Assembly: GCA_021234155.1 (NCBI GenBank) | Contig: JAJEKV010000059.1 | Coordinates: 6,167,613-6,231,612 of the forward strand | Direction of reading: 5' to 3' | Source of the DNA: Isoetes taiwanensis | Lineage: Eukaryota > Streptophyta > Lycopodiopsida > Isoetales > Isoetaceae | Length of the DNA stretch: 64,000 nt | Part shown: piece by piece, positions 47,331 through 60,565 of the stretch | How positions within the stretch are numbered: position 1 is the stretch's first letter | Layout of the letters: each line of letters opens with the position of its first letter | Notes under the pieces: generated by a model | What the model saw: the letters and a program-made list of their open reading frames with translations, nothing else | Databases searched by the model: none | Told to the model about the DNA's origin: nothing | Position numbers and translations under genes: made by a program

Positions 47331-49751
47331 TCACGGGCACATTTTCAGATCTTTAGTGTCAAGGAGTGTGGTTGGTGTCGAGATGGTGCTATATCGATAT
47401 CACGGTCTAAGCGATGGCAATTTATGGATATAAATCTGTCCCTACAACATGAAGATCTCTGATCACCCGCCTTTCTCTTTGTGCTCGGGGAATTTAGTGT
47501 TAGAAGATGGGACATAGATAAGGAACGGTTGGACATCCAATTGTCCGGGAATATCTTTCATTAATGGGCATGTTGATTTTAACGCCAGCTTCACTATCAC
47601 TGGGGGTATTATTGAAGTCCAGTAAACCACCAGTTCCTCCATCTTGATCGCGCTCATCGATTGTTGATTTCAAGCCATGGGCTCTACCTCTTTCATGGAA
47701 GTTGGGCAATATTAATGAAACAACTTGGCAGAGTCCTGTAATTTGGAGGTAATGAGAAAGCCATCTGTTGGAAGAGTGTCTAAGTCTTGTTAACCGGTTT
47801 GTACGAAGGTGGCAATCCCTTTAGTGCCATCGGTACGGGATATCGCAGAGGAAGGCCATCAGCGGGACGAATCCATTCACCAGTTCTTTGGAGTGGAAAC
47901 TTTCCCAGAATCTGTGTTCTTGAATCATAATAAATATCACTTGAAATCTCACCGGTATCGACCTTCTACCTCTCTCCTTTGCAGTAGGGCCTTTGATACC
48001 TCAAGTTCCGAGTTAAGATCCTCATCTTTGGAGATACAGGAGAAAGAACTTTTGAGAGAAGCAAATAAATAAGACTTACGGACCTTAAGGTGAGCCTTGA
48101 GTATTATTGTGAAGGTTCTCGGTCTCCCGGGGACAGATTGTAATACCTTTTCTTTTTAAAGATCTAAGAGATGTATTGGTATTGATATCATGCCAAGGGG
48201 TGCTATATATACTTCCTCTGAATGTCCGGGCTGAAAGATAGATGGTTGACTCTGGTCAAAGGTTGTCCAGTGTCAAGGTTCAATTCTGCGAGCTTGCAGG
48301 CCATATTCAATACTCTCTTTCTGATATTATAGGTAGGTGGAGTGGACAAAATCCAGTCAGAAATGGAAAGTGGGACTATCTTGTGTTGAGGGATAAAGTC
48401 CTTTTTGTTGGTCTTGTGTTTGGCTTATGGAGTCAGGCTGCTCACAGCAAACAAGGAGTGATCACTTACCTGGATTACTCCATACTCCTTATCTTCAATC
48501 ACTTGCTTATCAAAAGACTTTTCATCCACGGCTTGAGGAACGTCTACCACTCATGGGTCAATAGACTTTCCATACTTTTTATAGGATTCAGGAAAGCAAA
48601 GGGTAGCAGTAGAAAGGGAATGAGATGACCAATACGGTATGAGTAGCAGTTGAGTGGATCTTGGTAACAAGATAATTTGGAGAGGTGGAAGATGGGAGGA
48701 TGGGGAGTAGCTGGTGGAGAGGTTGAAGTGATCCTGTTCCTGGATATACTTGATGGTATTTGAGCCAAGCACAACATGTATCCATCCTTTCCTTGTGGTG
48801 TGAGGAGATCATTGAACTCCTCACCAAGATCCAGATTGAAAGAGCCATAAGAATTTGAATACATTTTTCTAAAAGGAGAGGCGATCCCGCTCGAGGCGGT
48901 GACAGGTCACGGCGGAACGCACTCAAAACAGGTATGTTACGCATATCTTATAGCATCGTGACCATATGTTTCCTTATCAGCGGTGTAGGTTGAAGAAGAT
49001 GGAACATCATCTTATATACCACCATCCTGTTGCAATTATTACCAGCTTTATCGCGTACACTGACGGAGAGGATTTGTGTGCTTATCAAAGGTTTTAACCA
49101 TAATTACAGAGAGTTGAATAAAACACACCTTTAATAGTGACCCTTTAAAACGCTACGACCTACAAAGAATTCAGATCATAGGATTTGAGTGCTAAGTTCC
49201 TTATTGTACAAGGCAGTAACTTCTCCTTAATGATTTATCTCCTTGGTCGTCTAACACCTGCATTAATGTACCGCGATTACGCGGCGATTATTAAAATTGT
49301 TCTCGTTAAGGTAGCTTGCTCACGTCAATTGGTTGGACGGCATCGGGAAACGCTTTCCTCTCCATACAAAGCGTTTCTGAGATCAGAGGGACAGCAGAGA
49401 GGCAGCCCATTTCCATCACTAGAGCAAGGATTGGTAGGTCTGACATATCTACCGGAAAGTCAATTCAAGCGGGATAGGTTTGAAGATCCAATTGCTTATG
49501 AATCTTGTAATTAGAGGCACAGCCAGTCTGCGTTGGATTATCAAGAGCCAATAGGAAGAAAAGACAATTTTTAAGCATTGGGGCTCCCAAAAGGCTGGAT
49601 TAAGATCATAGAGGTTAACATAAGAGTTGATGGCTTTGAGTAGGTTTAAAATGGTATTCGTGGACCATTTCTGGGAATTTAATTCTAAAACCAAGATGAT
49701 GAGGTGCCCCATCTTTAGATTTTCAATGACTGTTCCGAGCAGGGGAGTCGA

Positions 49752-50093
49752 TCATGAAATATAGGGAAGAGTCGGTAGATGCGCGAGATTTGGATCGATT
49801 TTAGATGCAAAAGCACAAATTTGCTTGGACACATTCCTAAACAATACCAGCTTCCTTTGTTGTGTGGTAGCTGACATAGAAATTCGTACGCCAGATGACA
49901 AACGGGATTCAATTAATTTCTCCCAGGTATTGCGGTAAATCCGGTGGATTGGCTCTTCTGTAGTCGGAATGTCTTGTTTAATATCTGTCTTCCTTAGGTT
50001 TGACTCTCGCGCATGAGATGTTTGTGGTGGCATTGATTTCGCGGTCGAAGGGTCTATCGGGAAGGAAGATGGAAAGAAGCGTTCTTTAGCCAT
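49752..50093 (-). pseudogene. Probable LINE ORF1 N-terminal frame
   Basis: A 113-codon frame with ATG start lies about 480 bp inside the LINE 5' end, where ORF1 (RNA-binding, gag-like) begins. The start, MAKERFFPSSFPIDPSTAKS, and the Ser/Thr/Lys/Arg-rich composition suit a disordered ORF1 N-terminus. A further frame at 49449-49712 may continue it after a frameshift and could correspond to the DUF4283-like region, but I cannot show the defining residues. A C-terminal zinc knuckle was not seen. Confidence 0.45.
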
Positions 50094-51176
50094 CGGTTTG
50101 CGAAGGTTGTAGAATTCACCAAATTATGAGATCGAGGTTATATATGCTCCTTGAAGCGGTATTTGTTGTTGTTCAGAATTTCTTTACGGTATTACGGCAT
50201 TTAGGGCGAAGGTATTTAGGAATGCTGGAGTGCGCTCGGGGAGATAAATCCGCCTTCGTCCAGTGGGACCATGATATGAGAAGGATGGAGAGATATAAAA
50301 GCGATGAAGAAGAATTAAGATGATTGGAAGTCAGAGAGAAAGGGGAAAGTTGTAACGCAAATTATCTGAAGATGAAAAGAACTTTCGAGGGGCGTGGTAG
50401 GTTAAAAATCTAGATCTCAAAGATCATAATGTAGATTACCTTACCGCCTCGATTTACTAGGTTGCAGGTGATCACGATGAGACCCTAGTTAGATTAAACG
50501 CCTGACCATAGGCGCTCAGCCTCGCCTACTCTCATAGATAAGATCAAATCCGAGTTCATTATCCCAAAAATTGAAGTTCTTGATAGCCAAGTAGTTGAAC
50601 TTTTGAATCTCCGTATGGGTATTTATCACATGGGGTAGAATTGAAAATGTACTGACATAAGCAGCAGAATAATCTTAGTAAAGAGCGGCCGAAAGGTGCA
50701 CTATATCAAGGCGAGCTTCAGGAAGCGCCGAAACGTTTGACCCAGCCTACTTCGGGCTGCGACTGTTCATACCTCACCGGCAGTAAACAGAAGGAATAAT
50801 CTATAGAATGGTATATCATTTAGATTGGCCCATTACAACAACAACATATGTTTTAAGTTAAATAGTAAAATATTCCATGCTAGTTTAAACATCACTTGTT
50901 TCATAATGTGTTTGCACACCATTTTTTCCATATACTCATTACATAGAAAATAGTACCCACAGTCAGAAATTGCACTATTTGAGTTCAATTTAAATTTAAT
51001 ACATAAGCTGTCTTCGGCTGAAGTTCTTGACTAGCCAAATGGTGGAACTTTTGCAAGATCTCAATCAATTTTGTCACATGGGGTAGAATTGAAATGTTGT
51101 GCAAGCATAAGCGGCAAAAGATAATCTTAGTAAAGAAAAGACATGAAAGGGTTGCTGCACTATCAGGCGAAATAAA

Positions 51177-51248
51177 GGAAGGCAACCAGGCCAGGCCGAT
51201 AACCTATTGGACTCTGACCCAATTGCTCTACTTTGAGCTATACCTCCA
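51177..51248 (-). pseudogene. tRNA-Cys-like, near-complete except anticodon and D loops
   Basis: The acceptor 5' strand GGAGGTA, the word AGAGCAATTGG and the 3' half CCTGGTTGCC are kept. The anticodon loop reads GTCAGAGT (8 bases, no GCA), the D-loop is shortened and the T-loop has lost TTCAAA. Non-functional by structure. Confidence 0.6.
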
Positions 51249-54200
51249 TAGAAAACAAATTTACCAGAATCAAAACAAAATTCCGAATTAAATCTTATTG
51301 AGACAATTATATCATTTGAATTAGCCCATTGCAACAACAACACATATGTTTTTAGATTAAATAGTAAATTCCATGCTAGTTTAAACATCACTTGTTTCAT
51401 AATGTGTTTGCACACCATTTTTCCATGCTTTCGAAATTCGCCTGCAAATAATTTACTGCAGTCAGAAATTGCTGTTGTGGAGTTTCAATTTAATTGTCAT
51501 AGGCTTGTAGCACTTTGTTGAAGTTCTTGATGATAACCAGTTGGACGGATGCTCATCCAATTTATCATGGGGTATGAAGAAGCAGCTTAAAGATAATCTT
51601 AGTAAGAAGATAGGGAAGGGATTGCACTATCAAGACCTGTGAGCTAAAGCACCAGGGTTTTGAGCCGGTAGTGACCTATGGATTCGCGACCAATTGCTCT
51701 AGCAATTTCTACCTCCATAAAAAATAAATTTACAGAAAACAAGAAATCGAATAAATCTTGTGAGACAATTATATATCATTTGAATTGGCCCATTACATAA
51801 CAACATATATTTAAGTTAAATAGTAAGAATATTACCATGTTAGTTTAAACGTAACTTGTTTTGCCATAATGTATTTTTACATTTTCATACTTTCCTTACA
51901 TGGAAATAAGTACCCGCGGTCAGAATTGCTATTTGAGTTCAATTTAATTTGTCATAGGTTTTGTAGCTCTTTGTTTGAAGTTCTGATAGCCAAATAGTTG
52001 AACTTTGAATCTCCGTAGTTTGTTGTCATGGGGGTAGAATAAATGAAGAAGTATTTGCAGGCATAAGCAAGATAATCTTAGTAAAAGAAAAATGACGAAA
52101 GGGATTGCACTATCAGGGCGAGGCTAAAGGAATAGCAGAACTGAGGCGATGATGACCTATTAAAATGCTGACCAATTGCTCTACCAGCAGACTATCTACA
52201 TTGAAAACAAATTTGCAAGTCAAAGCGAGAATCGAATGGGAAATCTTTATTGGGGACAATTATATCATTAGTTGTCCCATTGGAATATATATGTTTTAAG
52301 TTCAATAGTAAGAATATTCCATACTAGTCATAAACATCACTTGTTTCATAATGTTGCACACCATTTTTTCCATTCTACAAAATTTCACATGGAAATAATT
52401 GCAGTCTAGAATTGCTATTTGTAGATTCAATTTAATTTAATACATAGGCTGACTCTTGTTTGAAGTTCAACGATGGCAAATGGTTGAACTTTTTGAATCT
52501 CCATCAGGTTGTCACATGGGGTAGAATTAGAAGTCTTAGGCATAAGCGCTTAAAGATAATCTTAGTAAAAGCCGGTGAAAGTTGCACTATCAGGAGCTAA
52601 AGGCAGCGGACTTCTAATGAATTTCTGCGACCAATTTATCTACCTTGAGCTATACCTCCATAGAAACAAATTTGCAAGTCAAAACAAGAAGTCAAATAAA
52701 TCTTGTGAGACAATTATAATATCATTTGAATTGAAATAACTTAACAACATATGTTTACATAAGTTAAATAGTAGAATATTCCTTAGTTTAAACATCTTGT
52801 TTCATAATGTGTTTTTTGCCATTTTTCAATAACAAAATTCACATGGAAATAATTTACAGTCGAGAATTGCTATTTATTGGAGTTCAATTTAATTTGTCAT
52901 ATGGAAACTTGTAGCTGTTTGGAAGTTCTTGATAGCCAAGTAGTTGAACTTTGAATCTCCATCAATTTTGTCACGTAGAGGGTAGGGTGTAGAAGTGTTA
53001 GGCATAAGCGGCAAGATAATCTTAGTAAAGAAAGACAGCGAAAGGTTGCACTATCACGCAGGCAGGCAAAAGGCAACGGGCTTGAGGCCGATAACCTATT
53101 GGACTCTGGTAATTAATACCACTTGAGCCTCCATAGAAAACAATTTGCAAGTCAAAACAAGAGGTAGATAAATCTTATTGAGACAATTATATCATTTGGA
53201 ATTGGCCCATTGCAACAACAACATATTTAAGTTAAATAGTAAGAATATTTTTTCCATGCTAGTTTAAAACATCACTTGTTTCGCAATGTCGTTACACCAT
53301 TTTCCATGCTTTCGAAATTCATGAAAATAATTTACTGGGTAGAATTGCCTATTTGTGGAGTTTAATTTAATAATTGTCTTAGAAGCATGGCTTGTTTGGG
53401 ATTCTTGATAGCCATTAGTTGAACTTTGAATCTCCATCGAATTTGCTCATGAGGGTAGAATTGAAAATGCTTAAGATCAATCTTAAGTAAAAGAAGATGG
53501 GGAAGAGGATTACACTATCGGGCGAAACTAAAAGGCTGGTTTGAGCTGATGACCTACTGTGGATTCTGATAATTGCTCTACCATGGCCTATACCTCCATA
53601 AAAATAAATTTACAAAGAAAACAAAGTCGAATACGTCTTATTGGGGACAGGTATATCATTTGAATTGGCCCATTTACAGCAACAACATATGTTTTAAGTT
53701 AAGTAGTAAGAATATTCCATGTTAGTTTAAACATAAGCTTGTTTCATAAATGTGTTTTCATTTTTCCATGCTTTCGAAATTCATGATAATTGCAGTGTCG
53801 AGGAATTGCTATTTGTGGGTTCAATTTCAATTGTCTGGAGTTTTGTGGCTCATTTGGAAGTTCTTGATAGCCAAATAAGTTGAACTTTTTGAATCTCCAT
53901 CTGATTGTCACATAGAGGGGTAGAATAGAAATATTTAGGCATAATGACTTAAGATAAATCTTAGTAAAAGAAAAAGCTGTGAAAGGATTGCACTATCAGG
54001 AGCCAATAAAGGCAACCAGACTGAGTACGATATTATTAGTACTGACCAATTATCGCCACCATGAGCTGTACATCGTGGCTCGTTGCAAGTCCAAAGCGAA
54101 ATTGAATAAATCTTATTGAGACAATTATATCATTTGGATATCCCATTGGGTCTTAACATATGTTTTTAAGTTTCAATAGTAAGATATTCCATGCCAGTGT

Positions 54201-55916
54201 AAATATCCTTGTTTTCATAATGTGTTTCGCACTCCATTCTATAAAATTTATGCGATAATTATACGGTCTAAATTTTATACTGAATGAGTTCCAGCAGTTT
54301 AATTTGTATCATAAGGCTTTACATGAAAGCTCTGTTTGAGGGATTCTTGATAGCCAAATGGTTGAACTTTTGAGATATACATGAATTTGTCACATGGGGG
54401 TGAAATTGAAATGTGCGTACCGTAGCTTAAGATAATCTTAGTAAAGAAAAGAAAAGGTGAAAGGGATTGCACTATCAAGGCAGGCTAAAAGGAGGCAACA
54501 GACCCTATTAGATTTGCCAGTGAAATTGCTCTACCGAACTATATCAACAGAAAATGGGGTGCAAGTCATAAAATTAGAATAAATCCTTATTGGGACAATA
54601 ATTATATCATTTGAATTGGCCCCATTAACAACAACATATGTTTGAGTTAAATAGTAAGAATATTCCATGCTAGTTTAAATATGCTTGTTCTCAATATGTT
54701 TTTACACCATATGCAAATTTTCACGCCAAATAATTTACGGTCAGGGAATTGCTATTTGTGGGTTCAATTTAATTTGTCATAAAACGCTGGCTCTTTGTTT
54801 GAAGTTCTTGATAGAAGTAGTTGAACTTTTGAATCATCAATTTGTCACATGGGGTAGAATTAGCGAAGTATTTGACTCCGCGGCTTAAGATAATCCCAAG
54901 TAAAAAGAAACCTGGCGAAGAGGTTGCACTACTCAGGCAGAGCTAAAGGAGGCAAAAACAGGCCAGGCGATAACTTCTGGTGACCATTATCACCACTAGC
55001 CCTATACCTCCATAGAAAACAAATTTTGCAAAGTCAAACAAGAGATGAATAAATCTTGTTGAGACAATTATATCATTTGAATTGGCCCATTACAACAACA
55101 TATGTTTTAAGTTAAATAGTAGAATATTTTCCATGCTAGTTAAACATCTTGTTTACAGAGAATGTATTTTCATTTTCCATGCTGCAAGAATTATGATAAA
55201 ATAATTTACCACTGATCTAGAAATTGCACTATTTGTGGAGTTCAATTTGTCATAGGCTTGTGTACTTGTTTGAAGTTTCTTGATAATACAGAAATGGTTG
55301 AACTTTTGGAATCCTCCATCAATTTTGTCACATGGGGGTAGAATTGAAAGTAAACAGCTTAGACAATCTTAGTAAAAGAAGAGAGATAGGGAAGGTTACA
55401 TATCAGAGATGATATGTATGGGCCTCAAAGGCAACAGGTTTTGAAGCTGACTCTATTGGACACAAATAATTGCTCTACCTTTGAGCATACCTCATAAAAT
55501 AAATTTACAAGAAACAAAGAAATTCGAATAAAATCTTATTGAGACAATTATATCATTTGAATTGTATTCTCAACAACAACATATATGTTTTAAAGTTAAA
55601 TAGTAAGAATATTCCATGCTAGTTTTAGTATCCTTGTTTTACTATAATGTATTTTACCATTTTTTCCATGTTTCAAGAATTCATGAAATAATTGCCCACC
55701 GTCAAGAAATTCACGTTTGTGAGTTCCAATTTAATTTGTCATAGGCTTGTGAAAATACTGTTACAGGATCTTGATAGCCAAGTAGTTGAACTTTTTAGAT
55801 CTCCATCCAATTTATCATGGGGGTGGGGTGTGAAGTATTTAGACATAAGCCCAGATAATCTTGAAGTAAAGGAAAAAGGCAGTAGAAAGGGATTGCACTA
55901 TCAAGGCTGGCTAAAG

Positions 55917-55985
55917 GGAGGCAGCCAGGCTTGAACTCTAACCTATTGGGTATGACCAATTGCTCTACCACTAAGCTATACCTCC
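55917..55985 (-). pseudogene. tRNA-Cys-like, best-kept copy of segment 3
   Basis: 69 nt. Acceptor GGAGGTA/TGCCTCC pairs fully, D-arm GCTT-AGTGGTA-GAGC pairs with one G-U, and the anticodon stem ATTGG/CCAAT is perfect. The loop is only six bases (TCATAC) and lacks GCA. The T-arm keeps TTCAAGC, but the region before it is two bases short. It is probably dead, since both the loop size and the anticodon are wrong. Confidence 0.65.
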
Positions 55986-58900
55986 ACAAGAAAATAAATT
56001 TTGCAAGTCAAAGGCAAAAGTGAATAAATCTGTGGAATAATTATATCATTGGTTGGCCATTGCAACATGCTTATATGTTTAAGTTAAATAGTAAGTGTTC
56101 CATGCTAGTTTTAAACATCACTTGTTTCCATAATGTGTTTTCTATTTTCCACATGCCTTTCGAAATTTCACATAAATATTGCACGATTAGAGGAGGTACT
56201 GTTGGCAAGTTCCGTTAATTTTGTCCTTAGGCTTGTGACTCTTGTTTGGGAAGTTCTTGACGCTTCAGTAGTTGAACTTTTGGAATCTCATCCAATTTGT
56301 CACATGGGGTAGGGAATTGAGAGTATTTTAGGCATAAGCTTAAGATAATCTTAAGTAAAAAATGAGGGTTGCACTATCAAGGCCTTGAGCTAAAGGAGCC
56401 TTGAGACTTGGAAGCTGATAACCCTATTGGGCTATGACTAATTGCTCTACTGCCATTATACCTCCATAGAAAATGCCTTACCAAGTCAAACAAGAAGTCG
56501 AATGACTTATTGGAATAATTATATATCATTTGAATTGTACATTGCAACAACAACATATATTTTAAATTAAATAAATAAGAATATTTCCATGCTAGTTTTA
56601 AACATCACTTGTTTCTATAATGTTTTGCACACCATTTTCCATATGAAATTCTGCAAAATAATTGCCACGGTGCTGTTGTAGAGTTCCAATTTTAATTTGT
56701 CATAGGCTTGTACATTTGAGTTCTTGATAGCCAAATGGTTGAACTTTTTGAATCTCCATCAATTTACTCACATGGGGAATTTAGAATTGAAAAGTAAGCG
56801 GCTTAAGGAATAAATCTTAGTAAAGAAGATAGGAAGGATTGCACTATCAAGGCAGTACTAAAAGAAGGCAGCGGGTTTGAGCCTGTGGATTGACCAATTG
56901 CTCTACCACTTGAGCTACCTCCATATAAAATAAATTTACAGAAAACAAAGTGAATAAATCTTGAGAACAATTATATCATTTAGATTGTACATTGCAACAA
57001 CAACATATGTTTAAGTTAAATATAGTAAGAATATTCCATATTGGGTCATGTCGCTTGATATAATGCTGTTTTACACACCATTTTCTAATACCGAAAATTT
57101 TACGCCAAATAATTGCCCGCCGTTATGAAATTGCTATTTGTGGAGTTCAATTAATTTTATGTCGCAGGCTTGTGGCTCTGTTTGAAAGTTCTTGATAATA
57201 AATAGTTGAACTTTTGAGATGTCCATCCAATTTGTCATAGGGTAGAATGAAATATTTAGGCATAAGCGGCAAGATAATCTTAGTAAAAGACAGCGAAAGG
57301 GGTTGCACTATATCAAGGCAGGCTAAAGGAAACTGCCGGGCTTGAGCCGGTAAACCCTAACCGGGCTGCGTGAATTGCTCTACCAGCAGGCTATACCTCC
57401 GTGAAAACAAATTTACCAGTCAAGCGATAAGTGAATAAATCTTATTGAACAATTATATCATTGAATTGTCCATGGGTTTCTTAACTTTAACATATGTTTT
57501 AGGATTCAATGATAAGAATATTCTACACTGATTTTAAACATCACTTGTTTCATAATGTGTTTTTACCATTTTCCATTCTCGAAATTTCATAAATAATAGT
57601 ACCGATTAGAAATTGCTATTTGTAGGTTCAATTTATTTGTTGTCTTGAGCTTACTGTTTGAAGTTCTTTGATATTGAAGTAGTTGTTTTGAATCTCCATC
57701 CGAATTTGTCACATGGGGTAAGGTGAAAGTATTTTAAACATAAGCGCTTGAAATCTTAGTAAAAGAAAAAGAAGCGGTGAAAGGGATTGCACTATCAGGC
57801 AACGAGCTAAAGGAGGCAACCAGACAATGCAGCCAATTTACTTCTACCTTTGAGCTACTTACCTCCGCGGCTCAAAATTTGCAGAATCAAAACAAAATTG
57901 AATAAATCTTATTGAGACAATTATATCATTTTAGATTATTGCAACAACAACATATGTTTAAGTTAAATAGTAAGGAAATATTCCATACTGGTTAAAACAT
58001 CCTTGTTTCATAATGTGTTTTACCATTTTTTCCTTTTCAATTTTCACGCGCAAATAATTGCTGCAGTCAGAATTTATATTTGTAGGAGTTCAATTTAATT
58101 TGTCATAGGCTTGTATTCTTTTGTTTGAAGTTCTTGATATGCGTGGTTTAACTTTTGGATCTGTCCATCCAAGATTTTATCATGGGGTAGAATTGAAATA
58201 TTTAGGCATAAGCAGCTTAAGATAATCTTAGTAAAAGAAAAAAGATCAAGGCAAGGCTAAAGGAGGCAAACAAACTGACACGACTGACCTGTGAATTTCT
58301 TGTTAATTGCTCTACCAAAATGACTATACCTCATAAAATATTACAAAGAAAACAAAGTGAATAAATCTTATTGGAACAATTATATCATTTAGATTGGCCA
58401 TTTACAACCCAACAACTTATATGTTTTAAAGTTAAATAGTAAAAATATTTATGCTGTGAATTTAAATATCACTTGTTTCATAATGTATTTACTGCATAAT
58501 ACTTTCGAATTTACATAAAATAATTACCCGCAATTCGAAATTGCTATTTGTGGGAGTTCCAAATTAATTTTAATAGAGCATGGCTCTTTGTTTGAAGTTC
58601 AGTATAAGTAAGTTGAACTTTGAATCTCCATCAATTTGTCCATAGGTAGAAATAGAAGTATTTACCCAGAGCGCCATGCATAATCTTAGTAAAAGAAGAA
58701 GATAGAGGATTGCACTATCAGAGCTTGAGCTAAAAGGTAGCAGGTTTGGTGGTGACTGTAATTAATAATTATACTGCTGACCTATACTCCATAGGAAATG
58801 AAACTTGCAAAGTCAAAAACAAAATTGAATAAATCTTATTGAGACAACTATATCGTGAGATTGGCCCATTACAGCAACAACATATTTTTTAAATTATAAA

Positions 58901-60565
58901 TGGTAAGAATATTCCATACTAGTTTAAGCATCGCCATTTCATATTTGCACCATTTTCTATACTTTCAAAATTATACATAAATAATTGCCACACAGTTGAG
59001 AATTGCTATTTCATGAGTTCAATTTAATTTAATACATAGGCCCAGGTAGAAATGAAATATTTAGAGGCATAAGCACAGCTTAAGATAATCTTAGTAAAAG
59101 AGATAGGAGGAAGGATTGCACTATCAGGCAATTTAAAGGCAACCAGGTTTAGTTACCAAATGACCTAAACTAGACAAACTAGTATACCTTGAGCTACTGT
59201 CAAAAAATAAACTTACAAGAAAACAAGTGAATAAATCTGTGGGACAATTATATCATTTTGAATTGGCCCATTACCATAACAACATATGTTTCAAGTTAAA
59301 TAGTAAGAATATTCCCATGCTAGTTTAAACATCACTTTGTTTCATAATGTGTTTTCATTTTTCAATACCTTACAAATTCATAAAATAATTGCTGATGCAT
59401 GAGAATTGCTGTTGTGGGTTCCAGATTTAATTTGTCATAGGCTTGTGGCTACTGTTTTTAAGTTTCTTGTGTAGTTGAACTTTTTGAATCTCCATCCAAT
59501 TTGTCACATGAGGGGTGAATTGAAGTATTTAGGCACTCATGGCAGATAACCTTAGTAAAGAAAAGAGGATTACTATTAAGAGCCTATTGAGCTAAGGAGC
59601 CAGCAGGTTTGGGCGTGAGCCTATATTGTTTGCATGTTATCTCTGCCCAGGCTATACCTCCATGGTTGCAAGAAGTCAAAACAAAGTCGAATAAATCTTA
59701 TTGAGACAATTATCATTTTAAGATTGGCCCAGTGGAACAACTCATGCCATGTTTTAAGTTGTCGTAGAATATTCCTGGTTTAGAAACATCTTCCAGGCTT
59801 TCATAATGTGTTTTTCATTTTTTTCCATATATATACATTGCATAAAATAATTTACTGATCAGAAATTGCTATTTGTAGGTTCAATTTAATTTGTCATAGG
59901 CTTGTCTTGTTGGGGATTCTTGGTAGTAAGTAGTTAGTTTTGAATCTTTCATCCAATTTGTCACGCATGGTGAATTGAAGTATTTAGGCATAACTGTAAC
60001 ATAATCTTAGTAAAAGAAAAAAGGCGTGAAAGTTGCACTATCAAAGGCCTTTGCGACTAAAAGGAGGCAACGAACTGAACTAATGACACAGGTAGGTATA
60101 CGGTAATTGCTCTATAAGGCTATACCTCCATGAAAACAAATTTTGCAAGTCAAAGCAGAAATTGAATAAATCTTATTGAGACAATTATATCATTTAGTTG
60201 TCCATTTCTGGCAACAACATATTTTAAGTTAAATAGTAAGATATTCATGCCTAGTTAAAGCATCCTTGTTTCATAATGTGTTTCATTTTCCATGTAAATT
60301 TACATAAATAATTGCAGTCACGAGAATTGCTATTTGTGGGTTTAATTTAATTTGTCACTTAGGCTTGTAGCTCTTGTTTTAGGATTCTTGATAGTAAGTA
60401 GTTTGAATCTCCATCAATTTTATCACATAGGGGTAGGGTGAAGTATTTGTTATAAGCAGCTTAAGATAGTCTCATAGTAAAAGAAAAACTGACGAAAGTT
60501 ACTTATCAGGCAAAACTAGAGCAACAGACCTACAGCCAATTTTGCTGCCACGTTACAGTCCACGA

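Larger units (their letters stand above)
43797..50571 (-). mobile_element. Plant-type LINE (non-LTR retrotransposon), full-length-size but decayed
   Basis: The insertion is flanked by a perfect 10-bp duplication, TGAAGTTCTT, at 43787-43796 and 50572-50581. It carries a T-run (43795-43807, the poly(A) tail on the minus strand) just inside the left copy. The duplicated word is part of the satellite unit, so the pre-insertion site is recognisable. About 6.8 kb is the usual size of a complete plant LINE. In minus-strand order it holds an ORF1-like frame (49752-50093), an endonuclease-like segment (about 47.03-47.33 kb) and reverse-transcriptase blocks (46.41-45.98 kb), all broken by stops and frameshifts. 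The 3' end, TATAATCCTTCCTTTTCC before the A-run, is typical of plant LINE tails. Confidence 0.9.
50572..60565 (-). repeat. tRNA-Cys satellite array, segment 3 (about 22 units)
   Basis: Regular units of about 450-490 bp. tRNA blocks (minus strand) start near 50720, 51177, 51650, 52128, 52600, 53070, 53532, 54009, 54491, 54948, 55426, 55917, 56395, 56864, 57327, 57811, 58262, 58736, 59137, 59596, 60063 and 60519. All are decayed; 51177 and 55917 are the closest to a cloverleaf. Spacer words such as AAGTTAAATAGTAAGAATAT, TTCATAATGTGTTT and GATAATCTTAGTAAA recur in nearly every unit. One spacing (58736 to 59137) is about 70 bp short because the TTGAAGTTCTT to CATGGGGGT part is missing. The array ends inside the last tRNA block at about 60560. 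Confidence 0.92.

Noticed and set aside
16405-60565. CRISPR-like array interpretation of the regular repeats
   Set aside because: Units of about 470 bp with conserved spacers and a tRNA block, in a plant-like context; nothing resembles short repeats with unique spacers.
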